Part shown: piece by piece, positions 27,481-35,955 of the stretch
How positions within the stretch are numbered: position 1 is the stretch's first letter
How the letters are laid out: every line of letters starts with the position of its first letter
Source: Paenibacillus glucanolyticus NBRC 15330
GTDB lineage: Bacteria; Bacillota; Bacilli; Paenibacillales; Paenibacillaceae
Reading direction: 5' to 3'
NCBI RefSeq assembly: GCF_004000885.1
Contig: NZ_BIMC01000005.1
Coordinates: 62,001-126,000 of the forward strand
Length of the DNA stretch: 64,000 nt
Position numbers and translations under genes: made by a program
The notes under the pieces: model-generated
Seen by the model: only the letters and a program-made list of their open reading frames with translations
The model's database searches: none
What the model was told of the DNA's origin: nothing

Positions 27481-28698
27481 ATGGTAAATATCCAAATCTC
27501 GCCAAGTGCGAGTAGCCAGTTTGAGCCAACCATCGCCGTAAATTGGCTTAACCCCTCTGTTATGGTGGTGGTGGCTGTAGATTTTCGAGCAGGTCCGGCA
27601 AATATTGGATTATACAAGTCTATCGATGCCGGCGCAACGTGGAGCACGGTGTTGCTGCCTTTACCAGCTGGGTTCGCTGGAATAGAAGCTCCTCATATTG
27701 ATTATATTTTCCCTAATACGTTTGTCGTGGCAGCACACGCCTTTGATGCTGATGGACTTAGCGGTTCGATCTTAAGTTATATTTCTAACGATAACGCTTC
27801 ATCTTTTGGAGCACCTGTCATCGTGAACCAAGGATTCGGACAGTTCGTTAATGACGATCAGGTGGTGGTTATCAGCGATAAGGCTGGGTCCAGCCCATTC
27901 TTTGGAAACATTTATACTGGTTATACGCATGATTACAACACGCAATTCATCCCGGGGAATACGATATTCTTCAATCGATCGCAAGATGGCGGAAACTCGT
28001 ATGAAAGGCCATTGCTCCTATCTTCAGTAAATGTATTTGAAGAATTTCCTGGTATCGCAATCACGTTAAATGGAATACTCATTGTAGGATGGATTACGCA
28101 ACCTCCAGGAACATCTGAATTTATCGTTCGCATCTCACAAGATGGTGGATCAACATTTGCGGCTCAGACTATAATAACATCTGTCGTTGTAGTACCCTCG
28201 CCGCTTCCTGGTTATCAATTCCGTTGCCTGACGTATCCTTCACTTGCAGCGGACATCTCTAATGCACCAGCATCACGAGGGAACGTCTATGCCGTGTGGC
28301 AAGATTATCGTGAAGGTTATTCCGATATCTTTCTCTCAATTTCCACAGACTTTGGCCAGACCTGGGGAGCACCTAAACCCATTGCAAACAGTCCGGTAGG
28401 ATCCCAAAATTTTTTCCCGGCCATCACCGTCTCGCCAACAGATGGAGCGGTATTCGTATCCTATTACACCAATCGGGTAAGTCCGCTGAATCTTGACGTA
28501 TTTCTTGCCACGTCCAGGGACGGTGGAACTACGTTCATCAACACCCGTATTACGACAACTTCGTTTAGTGTCGCGGGGTTACAAGTGATAGGGGACTACA
28601 TCGGAAATGCGATAGTTCCTCAAACAGGTCGGCTCGTAACAGCTTGGACCGACACCCGCACAGGGACTGAAAACATATGGGTTGGTGATAACCAATAA
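27481..28698 (+). CDS. BNR/Asp-box repeat protein (sialidase-like beta-propeller)
   Basis: A 405-aa protein with five Asp-box motifs (S-x-D-x-G-x-T-[WF]): KSIDAGATW, RSQDGGNSY, ISQDGGSTF, STDFGQTW and SRDGGTTF. This implies a six-bladed propeller of sialidase fold. The catalytic Arg triad and Asp of true sialidases cannot be confirmed, and no signal peptide is seen, so it may be a structural or binding protein. The ATG at 27481 follows AAGGGTGGTG. It is the last gene of the apparent surface cluster. Confidence 0.8.
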   Translation: MVNIQISPSASSQFEPTIAVNWLNPSVMVVVAVDFRAGPANIGLYKSIDAGATWSTVLLPLPAGFAGIEAPHIDYIFPNTFVVAAHAFDADGLSGSILSYISNDNASSFGAPVIVNQGFGQFVNDDQVVVISDKAGSSPFFGNIYTGYTHDYNTQFIPGNTIFFNRSQDGGNSYERPLLLSSVNVFEEFPGIAITLNGILIVGWITQPPGTSEFIVRISQDGGSTFAAQTIITSVVVVPSPLPGYQFRCLTYPSLAADISNAPASRGNVYAVWQDYREGYSDIFLSISTDFGQTWGAPKPIANSPVGSQNFFPAITVSPTDGAVFVSYYTNRVSPLNLDVFLATSRDGGTTFINTRITTTSFSVAGLQVIGDYIGNAIVPQTGRLVTAWTDTRTGTENIWVGDNQ

Positions 28699-28891
28699 AC
28701 ATGGGGTGAGGAACCAAGTCAAAGAAGGAATCTGGTTGCACACCGTCATACTCGGCAGCAAGACGCTGTTTACCCAAGGATACCTAAACAATATCCTTGT
28801 CCTTCAGCCCAGTTACCGACTGCCCTCGGATCTTTACCACCATGTCCTGCATCAATCCATGCCTTTTTCATTCAGAGGTTCCGACTGAAAA
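28699..28891. other. Short stretch of unknown content
   Basis: One small open frame crosses it, but it has neither ribosome site nor recognisable sequence. It leads into an integrase remnant and probably consists of element debris. Confidence 0.3.
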
Positions 28892-28951
28892 GATGAAAAA
28901 AATGCTGATGAGAAGATCAAAAGCCATTTCGCTGATATTCTTGATTTCTGA
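28892..28951 (+). pseudogene. C-terminal remnant of a tyrosine integrase
   Basis: Twenty codons, DEKNADEKIKSHFADILDF plus stop, match the style of integrase C-termini (K-x-K-x-x-F-A-D-I-L). A longer and more damaged integrase remnant at 36914-37130 ends with the comparable MSKMNIQFSDIL. In both places a doubled GTGA element, a terminator and a groEL-3'-end sequence follow at nearly the same spacing. Confidence 0.6.
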
Positions 28952-28988
28952 TTTTTGCAGAGAATGTGATTTTTTTGTGATTTATAAT

Positions 28989-29014
28989 AAAAGGCTCCCT
29001 TTCGGGAGCCTTTT
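28989..29014. terminator. Terminator next to the distal groEL-end repeat
   Basis: AAAAGGCTCCC-TTTC-GGGAGCCTTTT is symmetrical, with T-runs on both strands. It may be the original groEL terminator displaced by integration. Confidence 0.8.
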
Positions 29015-29031
29015 AAATAGCGGTATTATAA

Positions 29032-29066
29032 GGTTTTTAAGGCCTTACTTACATCATGCCGCCCAT
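29032..29066. other. Distal copy of the groEL 3' end (probable attachment site)
   Basis: Thirty-five bases match 37182-37216, the true end of groEL, with about five mismatches, all outside the last 18 bases. The identical core 29049-29066 (TTACATCATGCCGCCCAT) encodes the final GGMM and stop of GroEL on the minus strand. No further groEL sequence follows, so this is a boundary scar, not a second gene. Confidence 0.8.
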
Positions 29067-29200
29067 ATTTGACTATAATTCGCTTCGGTTCACCTTTGAA
29101 ATTTTAGGTATAAATCAAAGTCGAATTTGACTCACTCGAAATTAATCAATCGCCAGTATTCATATTCGACCGGAATTTTTGTGACTTTTTTTGTGACCTT

Positions 29201-29575
29201 TTAATAAGGCCACATCGTCCTCTTTGAAAATAGGTTCAGTGAGTAGAAACAATTCTCATCGATCTTGATCCATTGCCAACCTCCTTCAGAGATGGACAAT
29301 TTGATTTCCCGTCTGAACGTGTGGATCAGTACGACAATACCTGTTAACTCTGTATCTTCATACTCATCAAACAGCCTTACAGTAAGGGCACGGTGTTCAT
29401 GAAAAGATTCAGCCAGCGCTTGTTCGATTAATTCCATTTCCTGTGGATCCAATGTCGTTCGATCTTTCCTGCCCTCCTCCAGCTGCCGGCGGATTATTGT
29501 TTCCTTATGCTCTGGCAGCATCATCCGACTTGATTCCCATAGCCTGTTACCCTCCAGCTTTTTGCGCGTTGTCAA
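29201..29575 (-). CDS. YolD-like protein with altered C-terminus (cassette copy 3)
   Basis: A 124-aa frame close to the YolD-like protein at 20135-20473 over residues 1-108, but the last residues differ (ENCFYSLNLF... instead of EIISVR), so the 3' end has been replaced. It starts with TTG where the intact copy has ATG, with AAGAGGGGA upstream. The polymerase gene normally lying before it is missing. The protein could still be made, but without its partner it is probably a decaying copy. Confidence 0.7.
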   Translation of the reverse strand: MTTRKKLEGNRLWESSRMMLPEHKETIIRRQLEEGRKDRTTLDPQEMELIEQALAESFHEHRALTVRLFDEYEDTELTGIVVLIHTFRREIKLSISEGGWQWIKIDENCFYSLNLFSKRTMWPY

Positions 29576-29964
29576 TTGATATTCCCCTCTTGTCTGAGAT
29601 ATCGAACCTCAAATACGTGTACGACCTCTGCTCAATCTCTGCTTCAACCAGCCCCCAAAGCACGGACAATTTTTGGTGATATCCTCTACATAAAAATTCA
29701 ACTTCCACGCCCAAGACGGGTCTTTCGCTCCTCGTACACCTTCATTCCTCGCCGACGCATGTCTTGACGTACCTGTGACAAGTCAGCTAGTGCCGCTTTC
29801 TGCAGTCGTTTAATTATGGTGTTTGTTATTACAGGCATCTTTAAGGCTGCAGCGGACAGGATACCTTGATCTTTTTCCATCACATCGAGCAAGAGAGGTA
29901 ACAAGATAAAATCCTTCACTAATTTTGATTCATCTGGCTTCAGACCAATGCTTATTAATTCCAC
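29547..29964 (-). pseudogene. Frameshifted copy of the 127-aa SOS-cassette protein
   Basis: ISIGLKPDESKLVKDFILL through MKVYEERKTRLG parallels the intact protein at 21735-22118. Then one extra G in a GGG run (29710-29712) shifts the frame; restoring it gives VEVEFLCRGYHQKLSVLWGL and on to a stop at 29547. The start codon region is also damaged (only a GTG inside the ribosome site remains). The polymerase gene that should follow is cleanly absent. Confidence 0.85.
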
Positions 29965-29976
29965 CTCTTGTTACGA

Positions 29977-30021
29977 GAACATTTGTTTGTACTATATGGC
30001 GAACATTAGTTCCTTTATCAA
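29977..30021 (-). promoter_or_regulatory. SOS promoter, copy 3
   Basis: -35 TTGATA, a 19-bp spacer containing GGAACTAATGTTCG (GAAC-N4-GTTC intact), -10 TATAGT, then a second box AAACAAATGTTC. It precedes the broken 127-aa gene and YolD copy 3. Confidence 0.8.
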
Positions 30022-30265
30022 TGTAAAATGGAGGAAAAGGCACGTAACTGGCAAATTAATTCTTGAACAGAAGGCGAATAGTAAATATGTGTGGTAAAGA
30101 ATTAGATTTGGCGATCAAAAATTGAAGTTGTTAATGTTAGGCTTTGGGGTGGGGACTGGGAGGGTATTCTATCGAACCACACCGTTCGTTTTAATTTGTA
30201 AAATTCTGAATAAAGAAATACATAGCTCTCACAGATATACAGCGTGTAAGTTGGCTAATATCAAT
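30022..30265. other. AT-rich intergenic stretch
   Basis: No gene, repeat or RNA element is recognised between the copy-3 promoter and the terminator at 30266. Confidence 0.4.
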
Positions 30266-30297
30266 AAAAAACCCTACCAGTATAACCGATAGGGTTT
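30266..30297 (-). terminator. Terminator downstream of the small secreted protein gene
   Basis: AAACCCTAC-10-GATAGGGTTT with an A-run before the left arm, which is a T-run on the minus strand. Confidence 0.65.
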
Positions 30298-30404
30298 GAA
30301 CTCTTGAGACTTCTCGTAATTCTAAACACTTACGCTTTCTTCCTTATTGTGTACTCCAAAAAAATCCTTAAGGTTATGCATTCAAAACCCCAACGTTTTT
30401 TTTG

Positions 30405-30701
30405 TTATTCTTCTTTCCAAACAGTATACCAATGTGTGGCTGTAGATTTGTCATCATCTATGTACCAAAAAAAGTACTCCACTCCATCAACAGTAATGTA
30501 ATGTAATGGCGTAAAATAGTCTCTGCTATACTGGCTTTTCGGGTACATATAACCTGCTTTTACTTTACATGGGTTACAATATTGAGGCGTTATCTCAGAT
30601 TCTGTCTGTGAGATAGAACTTGCAGATACTGGTGCTGCTACAGTCATAAAAGCTGCAATGATCGAAGAGAATATTACTAATTTTTTTCCCATCTTAACCA
30701 T
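30405..30701 (-). CDS. Small secreted protein, 98 aa
   Basis: GGGAGGTG lies 5 nt before the ATG. Residues 1-28 form a signal peptide (GKKLVIFSSIIAAFMTVAAP, cleavage near VSASS). The mature part is short and aromatic with one CNPC pair and HYITVDGVEYFFWYIDDD, suggesting a small disulfide-bonded extracellular protein. No family is recognised. It lies intact inside a decayed element and so may still be selected. Confidence 0.7.
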   Translation of the reverse strand: MVKMGKKLVIFSSIIAAFMTVAAPVSASSISQTESEITPQYCNPCKVKAGYMYPKSQYSRDYFTPLHYITVDGVEYFFWYIDDDKSTATHWYTVWKEE

Positions 30702-30944
30702 ACTAACACCTCCCGATATTTATAAAGTTAATTCACATTAACTTTGTTTTCAATTGTAACATTTGGATATTATTGGAGTATATAGTTTTAAAGCACCTTA
30801 ATTTGGTATAATCATGTTAAATGTTTTGTCGAATCTTCCATTTGTTCGAGCAACTAAGCTAGATGACATCAAGGCTACCACCATTACTTACCACCTCTCC
30901 TATCACATTGCCAAGCACTATAATTCGGTAAAGAGGTGTTGTTT

Positions 30945-31545
30945 ATGTTTATTGATCCGATGTTACTCGCAACCGCACCAGCTCCTTTTTCAGATTCGCA
31001 CTATATATTCGAACCAAAGATTGACGAGCATAGGCTCCTGTTCTCCCAGCAGTCCGGCCGGATCAGGCTTTATACACGTCATGAGACGGAATGTACCCAA
31101 CAATACCCCGAATTATTGGTTCCGTTTGATGATGACATTCTCCTGGATGGTGAGGTAGCATGCACAGGGCCAGAGGGCGTGGACTTTGAAGAAGTCATGA
31201 CCCGGTTTAAGGCTAGTAAGGATCAACGCATCAAGCATCTGGTAGCGACGTCCCCAATAACATATGTGGTGTTCGATATCCTGCAGTATAAAAATCAGGA
31301 CCTACGGAAGATGCCGCTGCTGCAGCGTAAAGAGATCCTTGCCGGCATACGTATGCCGGAATCAGCACTTCTGCGTCATACCCTTCGTGGAAGGTGCGGG
31401 AGAAGGATTGTTTGATCAGATGGTGAACCGAAAACTTGAAGGGATGGTCGGTAAGCGGAAGAATAGCCTTTGGCGGGTTAAATTCAGAAACTGGTTCAAA
31501 TCGGGGCTGTTGCGGACGCCAGTATTAACGGAACCCGTAGGATGA
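30945..31545 (+). pseudogene. Broken phage-type ATP-dependent DNA ligase
   Basis: The start MFIDPMLLATAP and the blocks YTRHETECTQQYPELL, DDDILLDGEVACTG, VVFDILQYKNQDLRKMPLL and EGMVGKRKNS match the small ligases of SPbeta-type phages (LigB/YoqV). The nucleotidyl motif, normally K-x-D-G, reads KIDE here. A frameshift occurs near 31370, and the C-terminal OB-fold part is missing. GAGGTG 6 nt before ATG 30945 survives. It cannot be an active ligase. Confidence 0.8.
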
Positions 31546-31676
31546 GAAGAAATATAAAAGAACCCGCCAGCCTATGCCAGCAGGCTTCTTTTACCGATGC
31601 CATCGGATTACGCCACTGTTCTACCGTTAATGTTAAGGCGAGTATAACCGAGCATAAAAGCCGTGATAGATTATTA

Positions 31677-31814
31677 TTATATCCAACCACAGAAGGCACT
31701 AGAAATTATCACTAACAAGATAAAAAGAACCAAAATTGCTCCTATACCTCCACCACCAAAACCGTAACCACCTGCACAGGAACCTGCGCCAACTCCGCCT
31801 ACAAATTCACTCAC
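31677..31814 (-). CDS. YjcZ-family small sporulation protein
   Basis: A 45-aa protein has a glycine-rich N-terminus (VGGVGAGSCAGGYGFGGGG) and one hydrophobic helix IGAILVLFILLVIISS, the hallmark of YjcZ-type peptides that are made during sporulation. GTG start with AGGAGG 7 nt upstream. It lies intact between phage remnants. Many Paenibacillus genomes carry several such genes, and their function is not known. Confidence 0.85.
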   Translation of the reverse strand: MSEFVGGVGAGSCAGGYGFGGGGIGAILVLFILLVIISSAFCGWI

Positions 31815-31911
31815 GAGTATTTCCTCCTTTAATTTAGAATACATCATAGCTTATGAATTAATCGTGACTTGGTAAAGGCGAAGCGGTAAATAAAACAAAT
31901 GAACGCAAAAT

Positions 31912-31949
31912 GACCCTACCAGCACGTAGCCGGTAGGGTCCCGCTTTTT
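31912..31949. terminator. Hairpin terminator after the holin remnant
   Basis: GACCCTACC-11-GGTAGGGTC with a T-run on the plus strand and a weaker one on the minus strand. It contains the same ACCCTACCAG..GGTAGGGT theme as the terminator at 30266. Confidence 0.7.
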
Positions 31950-32201
31950 ACAGAAACTTGTTCGTTTTCGGTTTGTCTTCCTTATCGGTGTATCCTGTTC
32001 CCTCTTTGGGATTGGAGATGATCCCGAGGATCACCGGAGGCCGAGGATTGCCATCGCTAACCCGGTAATATTTGTGCTTAATTCCTCGGAAATTTCAAAC
32101 CCGAACACATTTCCAACTGCCGATACAATAAGCAGCACCGCCGCCACCAATATCCACTTTATGAGAACGGAAACGACTACGGTCCCGGTTGTGCGAATCA
32201 T
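31948..32201 (-). pseudogene. Phage holin-like gene inactivated by a 17-nt duplication
   Basis: MIRTTGTVVVSVLIKWILV and further hydrophobic residues lead to ITGLAMAIL, after which the frame stops. A 17-nt insertion between two copies of CGAGGAT (plus-strand 32025-32031 and 32042-32048) shifts the frame. Removing it restores AILGIISNPKEGTGYTDKED and an ending NKFL, the usual finish of small phage holins. It is fused upstream to a truncated terminase gene, so a deletion joined two distant phage genes. Confidence 0.7.
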
Positions 32202-32768
32202 AAAAAAAAACCCACTCGTTCGAGTCGGGTTTCCACACATCAACAGTTTATTTTCAGCACCGGACAACGTACCAAGGATGGCTTCCATGATGGGATCGGA
32301 CACACCCGATGCTTCATCAACAATGAAAAGCATGTAATCCTCGTGGAAACCCTGCATGTTCTCGGGTTTGTAGGCCGTCCTGGCCGTTGCAAACCACCGC
32401 TGTTCATGGCCTATCATATAGACCTTGGTCTTGGTCCACTTCAGGAGATTCTTCACCATGGAGTTCTCCAGCCACTTGGACACCTCGGCCCAAAGAACGT
32501 CATGCAGCTGCTGTTTGGTTGGCGCCGTACATACCACTTTGGGATTCGGACGGCAACACAGAAACCAAATGACCAATGCAGCCTCAAGGCCCGTCTTCCC
32601 TACACCCTGACCAGAGCGGACACTGGTCCTCGGGAACTGAGTGACATCCATCATGACGTCACACTGCCAATCGTCTGGATCAAAGCCCATCATATCTTCA
32701 GCAAAAGCAACCGGGTCATCCCAATATAGATCAAACAAATCAGTAACAACGTTATACGGCTTACTCAT
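32202..32768 (-). pseudogene. Truncated phage terminase large subunit
   Basis: Only the N-terminal ATPase part, about 189 aa, is left. The Walker A-like block VRSGQGVGKTGLEA, the coupling region CTAPTKQQLHDVLWAEV and Walker B MLFIVDEASGV are visible, then CGNPTRTSG. The nuclease half is lost. The break is at a self-complementary stretch (CCCGACTCGAACGAGTGGG followed by nine T) that now looks like a terminator. The ATG lies 3 nt after the stop of the small-subunit remnant. Confidence 0.85.
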
Positions 32769-32771
32769 CGG

Positions 32772-33289
32772 CTAACGCTCCGTTTGCTTCGCTCTATGCC
32801 GCTCTGTAATCTCCTTCAGGGCTTGAAGCATCCGGCGCTCACGGATAGACAGCAGTTTTATCGCTTCATCCGCCTGTTGAATTGGATCAGTATCTACTTG
32901 ATCACCAGATCCCGCTCATCTTCGCCCAAAGCATCAAGCCAAATCGTTTCATACTCCCCCGTTGTAACGGCCTTCTTGTTTCTTGGCGGTCCTCCAGACC
33001 CGCCCTTATTTTACCAACTACTCTTTTATTGCACGGGGGTGCTCCGCTGCGATTACCGACAGCGTTCTTGTTCCCTTTGGGAGCGCCACGTTTAGTAACG
33101 TTACCTTTCGATTCATTGGTAACGTTACTATTCAAATCGGGCAGTCCACTTGTCCTGGAACTTCCATTTACGAACTTGAGTCTCCCCAATAGAAAGAGCA
33201 GCAGCGATGTCCTTTAGCTTCATCGTCCCGCCGTTCCCCAGCCACATCAGTTTTGCCTTGTCCCGTTCGGGACTTCTCTCTCCAGCCAT
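32772..33289 (-). pseudogene. Phage terminase small subunit remnant
   Basis: Pieces in different frames line up with PBSX/YqaS-type small terminases: MAGERSPERDKAKLMWLGNG and ALSIGETQVRKWKFQDKW (DNA-binding HTH), KRGAPKGNKNAVGNRSGAPP (basic linker), then IKLLSIRERRMLQALKEI near the end. At least two frameshifts separate them, and the middle is shortened. It directly precedes the terL fragment, as in intact phages. Confidence 0.8.
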
Positions 33290-33396
33290 GCTACACCATC
33301 ACCACCCCCGATATATCAATTGCTCAATGCTCCTTGACGCCACTATAGGTTTTGATAGACTTAACCAGAATGAACAAATCTATCAGGAGGAATCAT

Positions 33397-33855
33397 ATGA
33401 ACCTTGCAACTTTTTTCCCCTATCGAAATGATGTAAGAAAGACATTAATTCCGTACTTAAAAGAACTGACCGTAGAACAGTGGTATGGAGCACACCCCGA
33501 TCACCCTAACTCAATAGCTTGGATCGTTGAACATATCGCTCGTAGCGAAGATGAATGGATCAATGTTGTTGCTTCGAAGACAGAGCTACAATTACCTCGA
33601 AAAATTGAAAGCCCCCAGCAGCTTTTACAAGCCTACATAGACATTCGGAAACAGACTGATCTCAAGCTCAATTCAATCCATTATCTTGAGAATGATCCGG
33701 CTATCCCGCTACCTACATATTCCGATGGGTTGGCAACCGCCTCTCCTCCAACTCTACGCTGGATATTTCATCATGTGTTCGATCACGAGACTTATCATGT
33801 GGGACAAATCGGAGTAATTGCCCGACTAAATGGCTTTTCAGGGCCTCTTTTCTGA
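33397..33855 (+). CDS. DinB-superfamily protein
   Basis: A four-helix-bundle protein of 152 aa. Histidines in WIVEHIARSEDEW and in FDHETYHVGQIG form the expected metal site of DinB/YfiT-like proteins, which include thiol-dependent transferases. CAGGAGG lies 6 nt before the ATG at 33397. It is intact in a region of phage debris and may be a cargo gene. This DinB is unrelated to DNA polymerase IV of the same name. Confidence 0.82.
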   Translation: MNLATFFPYRNDVRKTLIPYLKELTVEQWYGAHPDHPNSIAWIVEHIARSEDEWINVVASKTELQLPRKIESPQQLLQAYIDIRKQTDLKLNSIHYLENDPAIPLPTYSDGLATASPPTLRWIFHHVFDHETYHVGQIGVIARLNGFSGPLF

Positions 33856-33859
33856 CAGC

Positions 33860-34074
33860 TTAGAATGTGTCTTTCTGTATCTCAATATCTATTTCAATCA
33901 GCTTCTTCAGGTCATCCACCGTCTTGATCTCAATCCGGCCATCTTGAAAGTCCTTTACCCACTTGGCTATGCCTGCCTTGACGATCTTCCGGTATTGCCC
34001 TTGCTCTCGAGGATACCTTCCATGACTGCGAGCTCATGCTGCATAAGCAAATCCTTATTCTCAGGTGTTCCCAT
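33860..34074 (-). pseudogene. Small phage protein, frameshifted
   Basis: MGTPENKDLLMQHELAVMEG then, one base out of frame, YRKIVKAGIAKWVKDFQDGR and VDDLKKLIEIDIEIQ to a stop. GAGGG precedes the ATG. The sequence recalls small proteins encoded just before terminase genes in PBSX-like phages. One missing base near 34010 explains the break. Confidence 0.6.
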
Positions 34075-34110
34075 TGTCGTTCCCTCGGCTTTCCATTATG
34101 ATGGAATGCG

Positions 34111-34210
34111 AGATAGCGGCGGAGTCGATAAATGCCGCGCGCGGCGGGCCGCTATCTCAGCCGGGGGATACCCTGGTCTATGGGGAGGACGTTACAGCGT
34201 CCTCCTTTTA
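34111..34210 (+). other. Long-range inverted repeat plus terminator hairpin
   Basis: GAGATAGCGG (34111-34120) pairs with CCGCTATCTC (34150-34159) around a GC-rich inner segment. Next, GGAGGACG-6-CGTCCTCC is followed by TTTT (34185-34210), a good plus-strand terminator. No gene upstream on the plus strand explains it except the DinB-like gene, which ends 330 bp before. Confidence 0.5.
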
Positions 34211-34486
34211 ATTTGCCTTAACATAAGAAAAACCGCCCAAATTAGACGTTTACATCTAAACAATAAAGGTTTCCGAGTCAGTTCGAATATCTCTTACTAT
34301 CCAATTAGTCCTCGGTAGCCAAATTTGAATTTGTAATTGCTAATCTGATTTTTTGAGTTATCGTGTTCCATTAGTTGAACGAGCAACCTCACAATCTCAC
34401 TTGAAATATTTAAAGGACATGTTCCGCCTCTACCTATACCCTCATAAATTATTACAAATCATTTATTAAAAGTGAGGAGTAACAAA

Positions 34487-34714
34487 ATGAATATGACTAA
34501 TCAACAACATCTTCAACATCAAACTCTTGCAACCATAAGCCCGGCTGTTAGACATGGATTACGAGAAGCCCACTACCTTGGGTATCAACATGCATTAACA
34601 GAAGCAGTTGCCATTGGATATTTAATGGGAAAAGGCTACGATTATGATACTGCTTGGAGAACTGTTGAATCTTGGTGGAGACCTCCAGGAACTCCATTAC
34701 CTCAGATGTATTAG
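34487..34714 (+). CDS. Hypothetical protein, 75 aa
   Basis: GTGAGGAG lies 7 nt before the ATG. The protein is Gln/His-rich at the start (TNQQHLQHQTLATISPAVRH), then forms a helix-rich body with aromatic residues (LREAHYLGYQHALTEAVAIG, AWRTVESWWRPPG). It resembles small spore-associated proteins in composition, but I cannot name it. Confidence 0.6.
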   Translation: MNMTNQQHLQHQTLATISPAVRHGLREAHYLGYQHALTEAVAIGYLMGKGYDYDTAWRTVESWWRPPGTPLPQMY

Positions 34715-34890
34715 ATAACCTTCCAGTTTCTTGTTATTTTGCTATTACACATTTAATGATTTATTCTGAACAAAGAAATGAAAGTGGTCATTGAGTTTGA
34801 TATCTGAGAAAATGGGCTTCGTTACTTTTATGTCTTCATACAGCGGCCCGATCTCATCCAGCAATTAGTTCCAGTAATAAAATACTGAAT

Positions 34891-34966
34891 AGAAAAAGCG
34901 AGAAGAGTTACGCCCCGGTCATATGCCGCATTCATGCAGCGGTGCGTGTCATTCTCGCCTTTTTCT
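34891..34966 (+). terminator. Long hairpin, terminator-like
   Basis: AGAAAAAGCGAGAAG pairs with TTCTCGCCTTTTTCT around a 46-nt interior that itself can fold (GCCGCATTCATGCAGCGGTGCG). It lies about 180 nt after the 75-aa gene. The remainder of 34715-35105 shows no gene. Confidence 0.5.
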
Positions 34967-35105
34967 ATGCGAAAAACCGTCATGTAGTGCTCAACATACG
35001 GTCAAATTACGTTCAGGTTGTGTTCATTTTAGAGTCAAAAAAGGCAACAAACCAAACCATTAATTAAGAAATAGTATGAACGTATGAACCCTTTGAAAAG
35101 TGGTA

Positions 35106-35133
35106 GTGGACCTTATCTTAAGATAAGGTCCAC
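35106..35133 (-). terminator. Perfect 28-bp palindrome acting as terminator
   Basis: GTGGACCTTATCTT is followed without loop by its exact complement. It lies 11 nt beyond the stop of the 32-aa gene, and TTTTTTTGTCG precedes it on that strand. It may terminate transcription or, being loop-free, act as a protein-binding site. Confidence 0.5.
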
Positions 35134-35144
35134 CGACAAAAAAA

Positions 35145-35243
35145 TTATACGCGACGATGTTTTCTGTGCTTTTCGCACTTAACTACTGCTATTTGCCCAG
35201 GTTTAAGGATAACAACAATAACTTTTTTATGATGATGTCTCAT
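35145..35243 (-). CDS. Basic microprotein, 32 aa
   Basis: A short frame starting MRHHHKKVIVVILKPGQIAV and ending in a cluster of Lys, Arg and His. A strong GGAGGAGG ribosome site lies 8 nt before the ATG, and a palindromic terminator follows directly, which is good evidence that it is expressed. One hydrophobic patch (VIVVIL) lies between basic ends. The function is unknown. Confidence 0.5.
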   Translation of the reverse strand: MRHHHKKVIVVILKPGQIAVVKCEKHRKHRRV

Positions 35244-35347
35244 GAGATATTCCTCCTCCCATAAAAGAGTTAATATATTATATGAAGGTGGCTAAAATTG
35301 AATTGGACTAAGAAATCAATGGAAATTACTCATTTTTTTCCTGCTCA

Positions 35348-35850
35348 CTAAAACTCCGCGTCATCCTGCTCAAAGAACCCCATGAGTTTCAAATTGTTTG
35401 CCATGCTCTCAGTGCCTTCAGATATTTTTCAACGAATAGTGCTGTCACTTAGACCATGCCTGAAGAACAACAATGTCTCCTTATAGGAGTAACCCTGCAT
35501 ATATCTGTAGTCGACAGCTCTCTTTGCCTCTTCGTCCTGAATCAAACTGAAAGCCCTGCGAAGCTGATGAGTATAAAACTGGTACTGCTTGTACTGCTTA
35601 TACACCCAACGCTGCTTTTCGATCAGAATCGTAGCATTGGCCGTCTTATCAGCATGCAGGTCCTCCTGATCGATGCGCCGAGCTGCTTCACCATCAATAG
35701 CCACTTGCCTTAATTCTTTTTCGAATTTTTCAAAATCTTGCATGAGCATGGTCATCTCTTTATATTTTCCGAGCAGGAATTTTGTGCGCTGGATCTCCGC
35801 TTCATTCGCTGTTGGAAAGAGTTCCCCTTGCCCCCATGCATCGCCAGTCC
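35348..35850 (-). pseudogene. ArpU-type phage late regulator with internal stop
   Basis: ELFPTANEAEIQRTKFLLGKY (part) opens the recognisable region, continues through YRYMQGYSYKETLLFFRHGL and reaches LSDSTIR, where TGA (35429-35431) stands at a position that is usually TGG. Translation past it gives KISEGTESMANNLKLMGFF to a natural end at 35348. ArpU family proteins are sigma-like activators of phage late genes. The true start is no longer clear. Confidence 0.75.
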
Positions 35851-35955
35851 CCTCAATCCCCTTTGTGATATAATCGTTGAGAGGAATATATTATCGATTG
35901 ACCCCCGCCCCAGCCAAGGATTAGGGGGACTTTTCACTTTTCTGGAGGTGTTTTT

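Noticed and set aside
28682..28888. A 68-aa open frame after the BNR gene
   Set aside because: Out-of-frame overlap with the BNR stop, no ribosome site, no recognisable sequence.
30814..31158. A 114-aa frame overlapping the ligase remnant
   Set aside because: The overlapping frame contains the conserved ligase blocks and a proper ribosome site; this one is its shadow.
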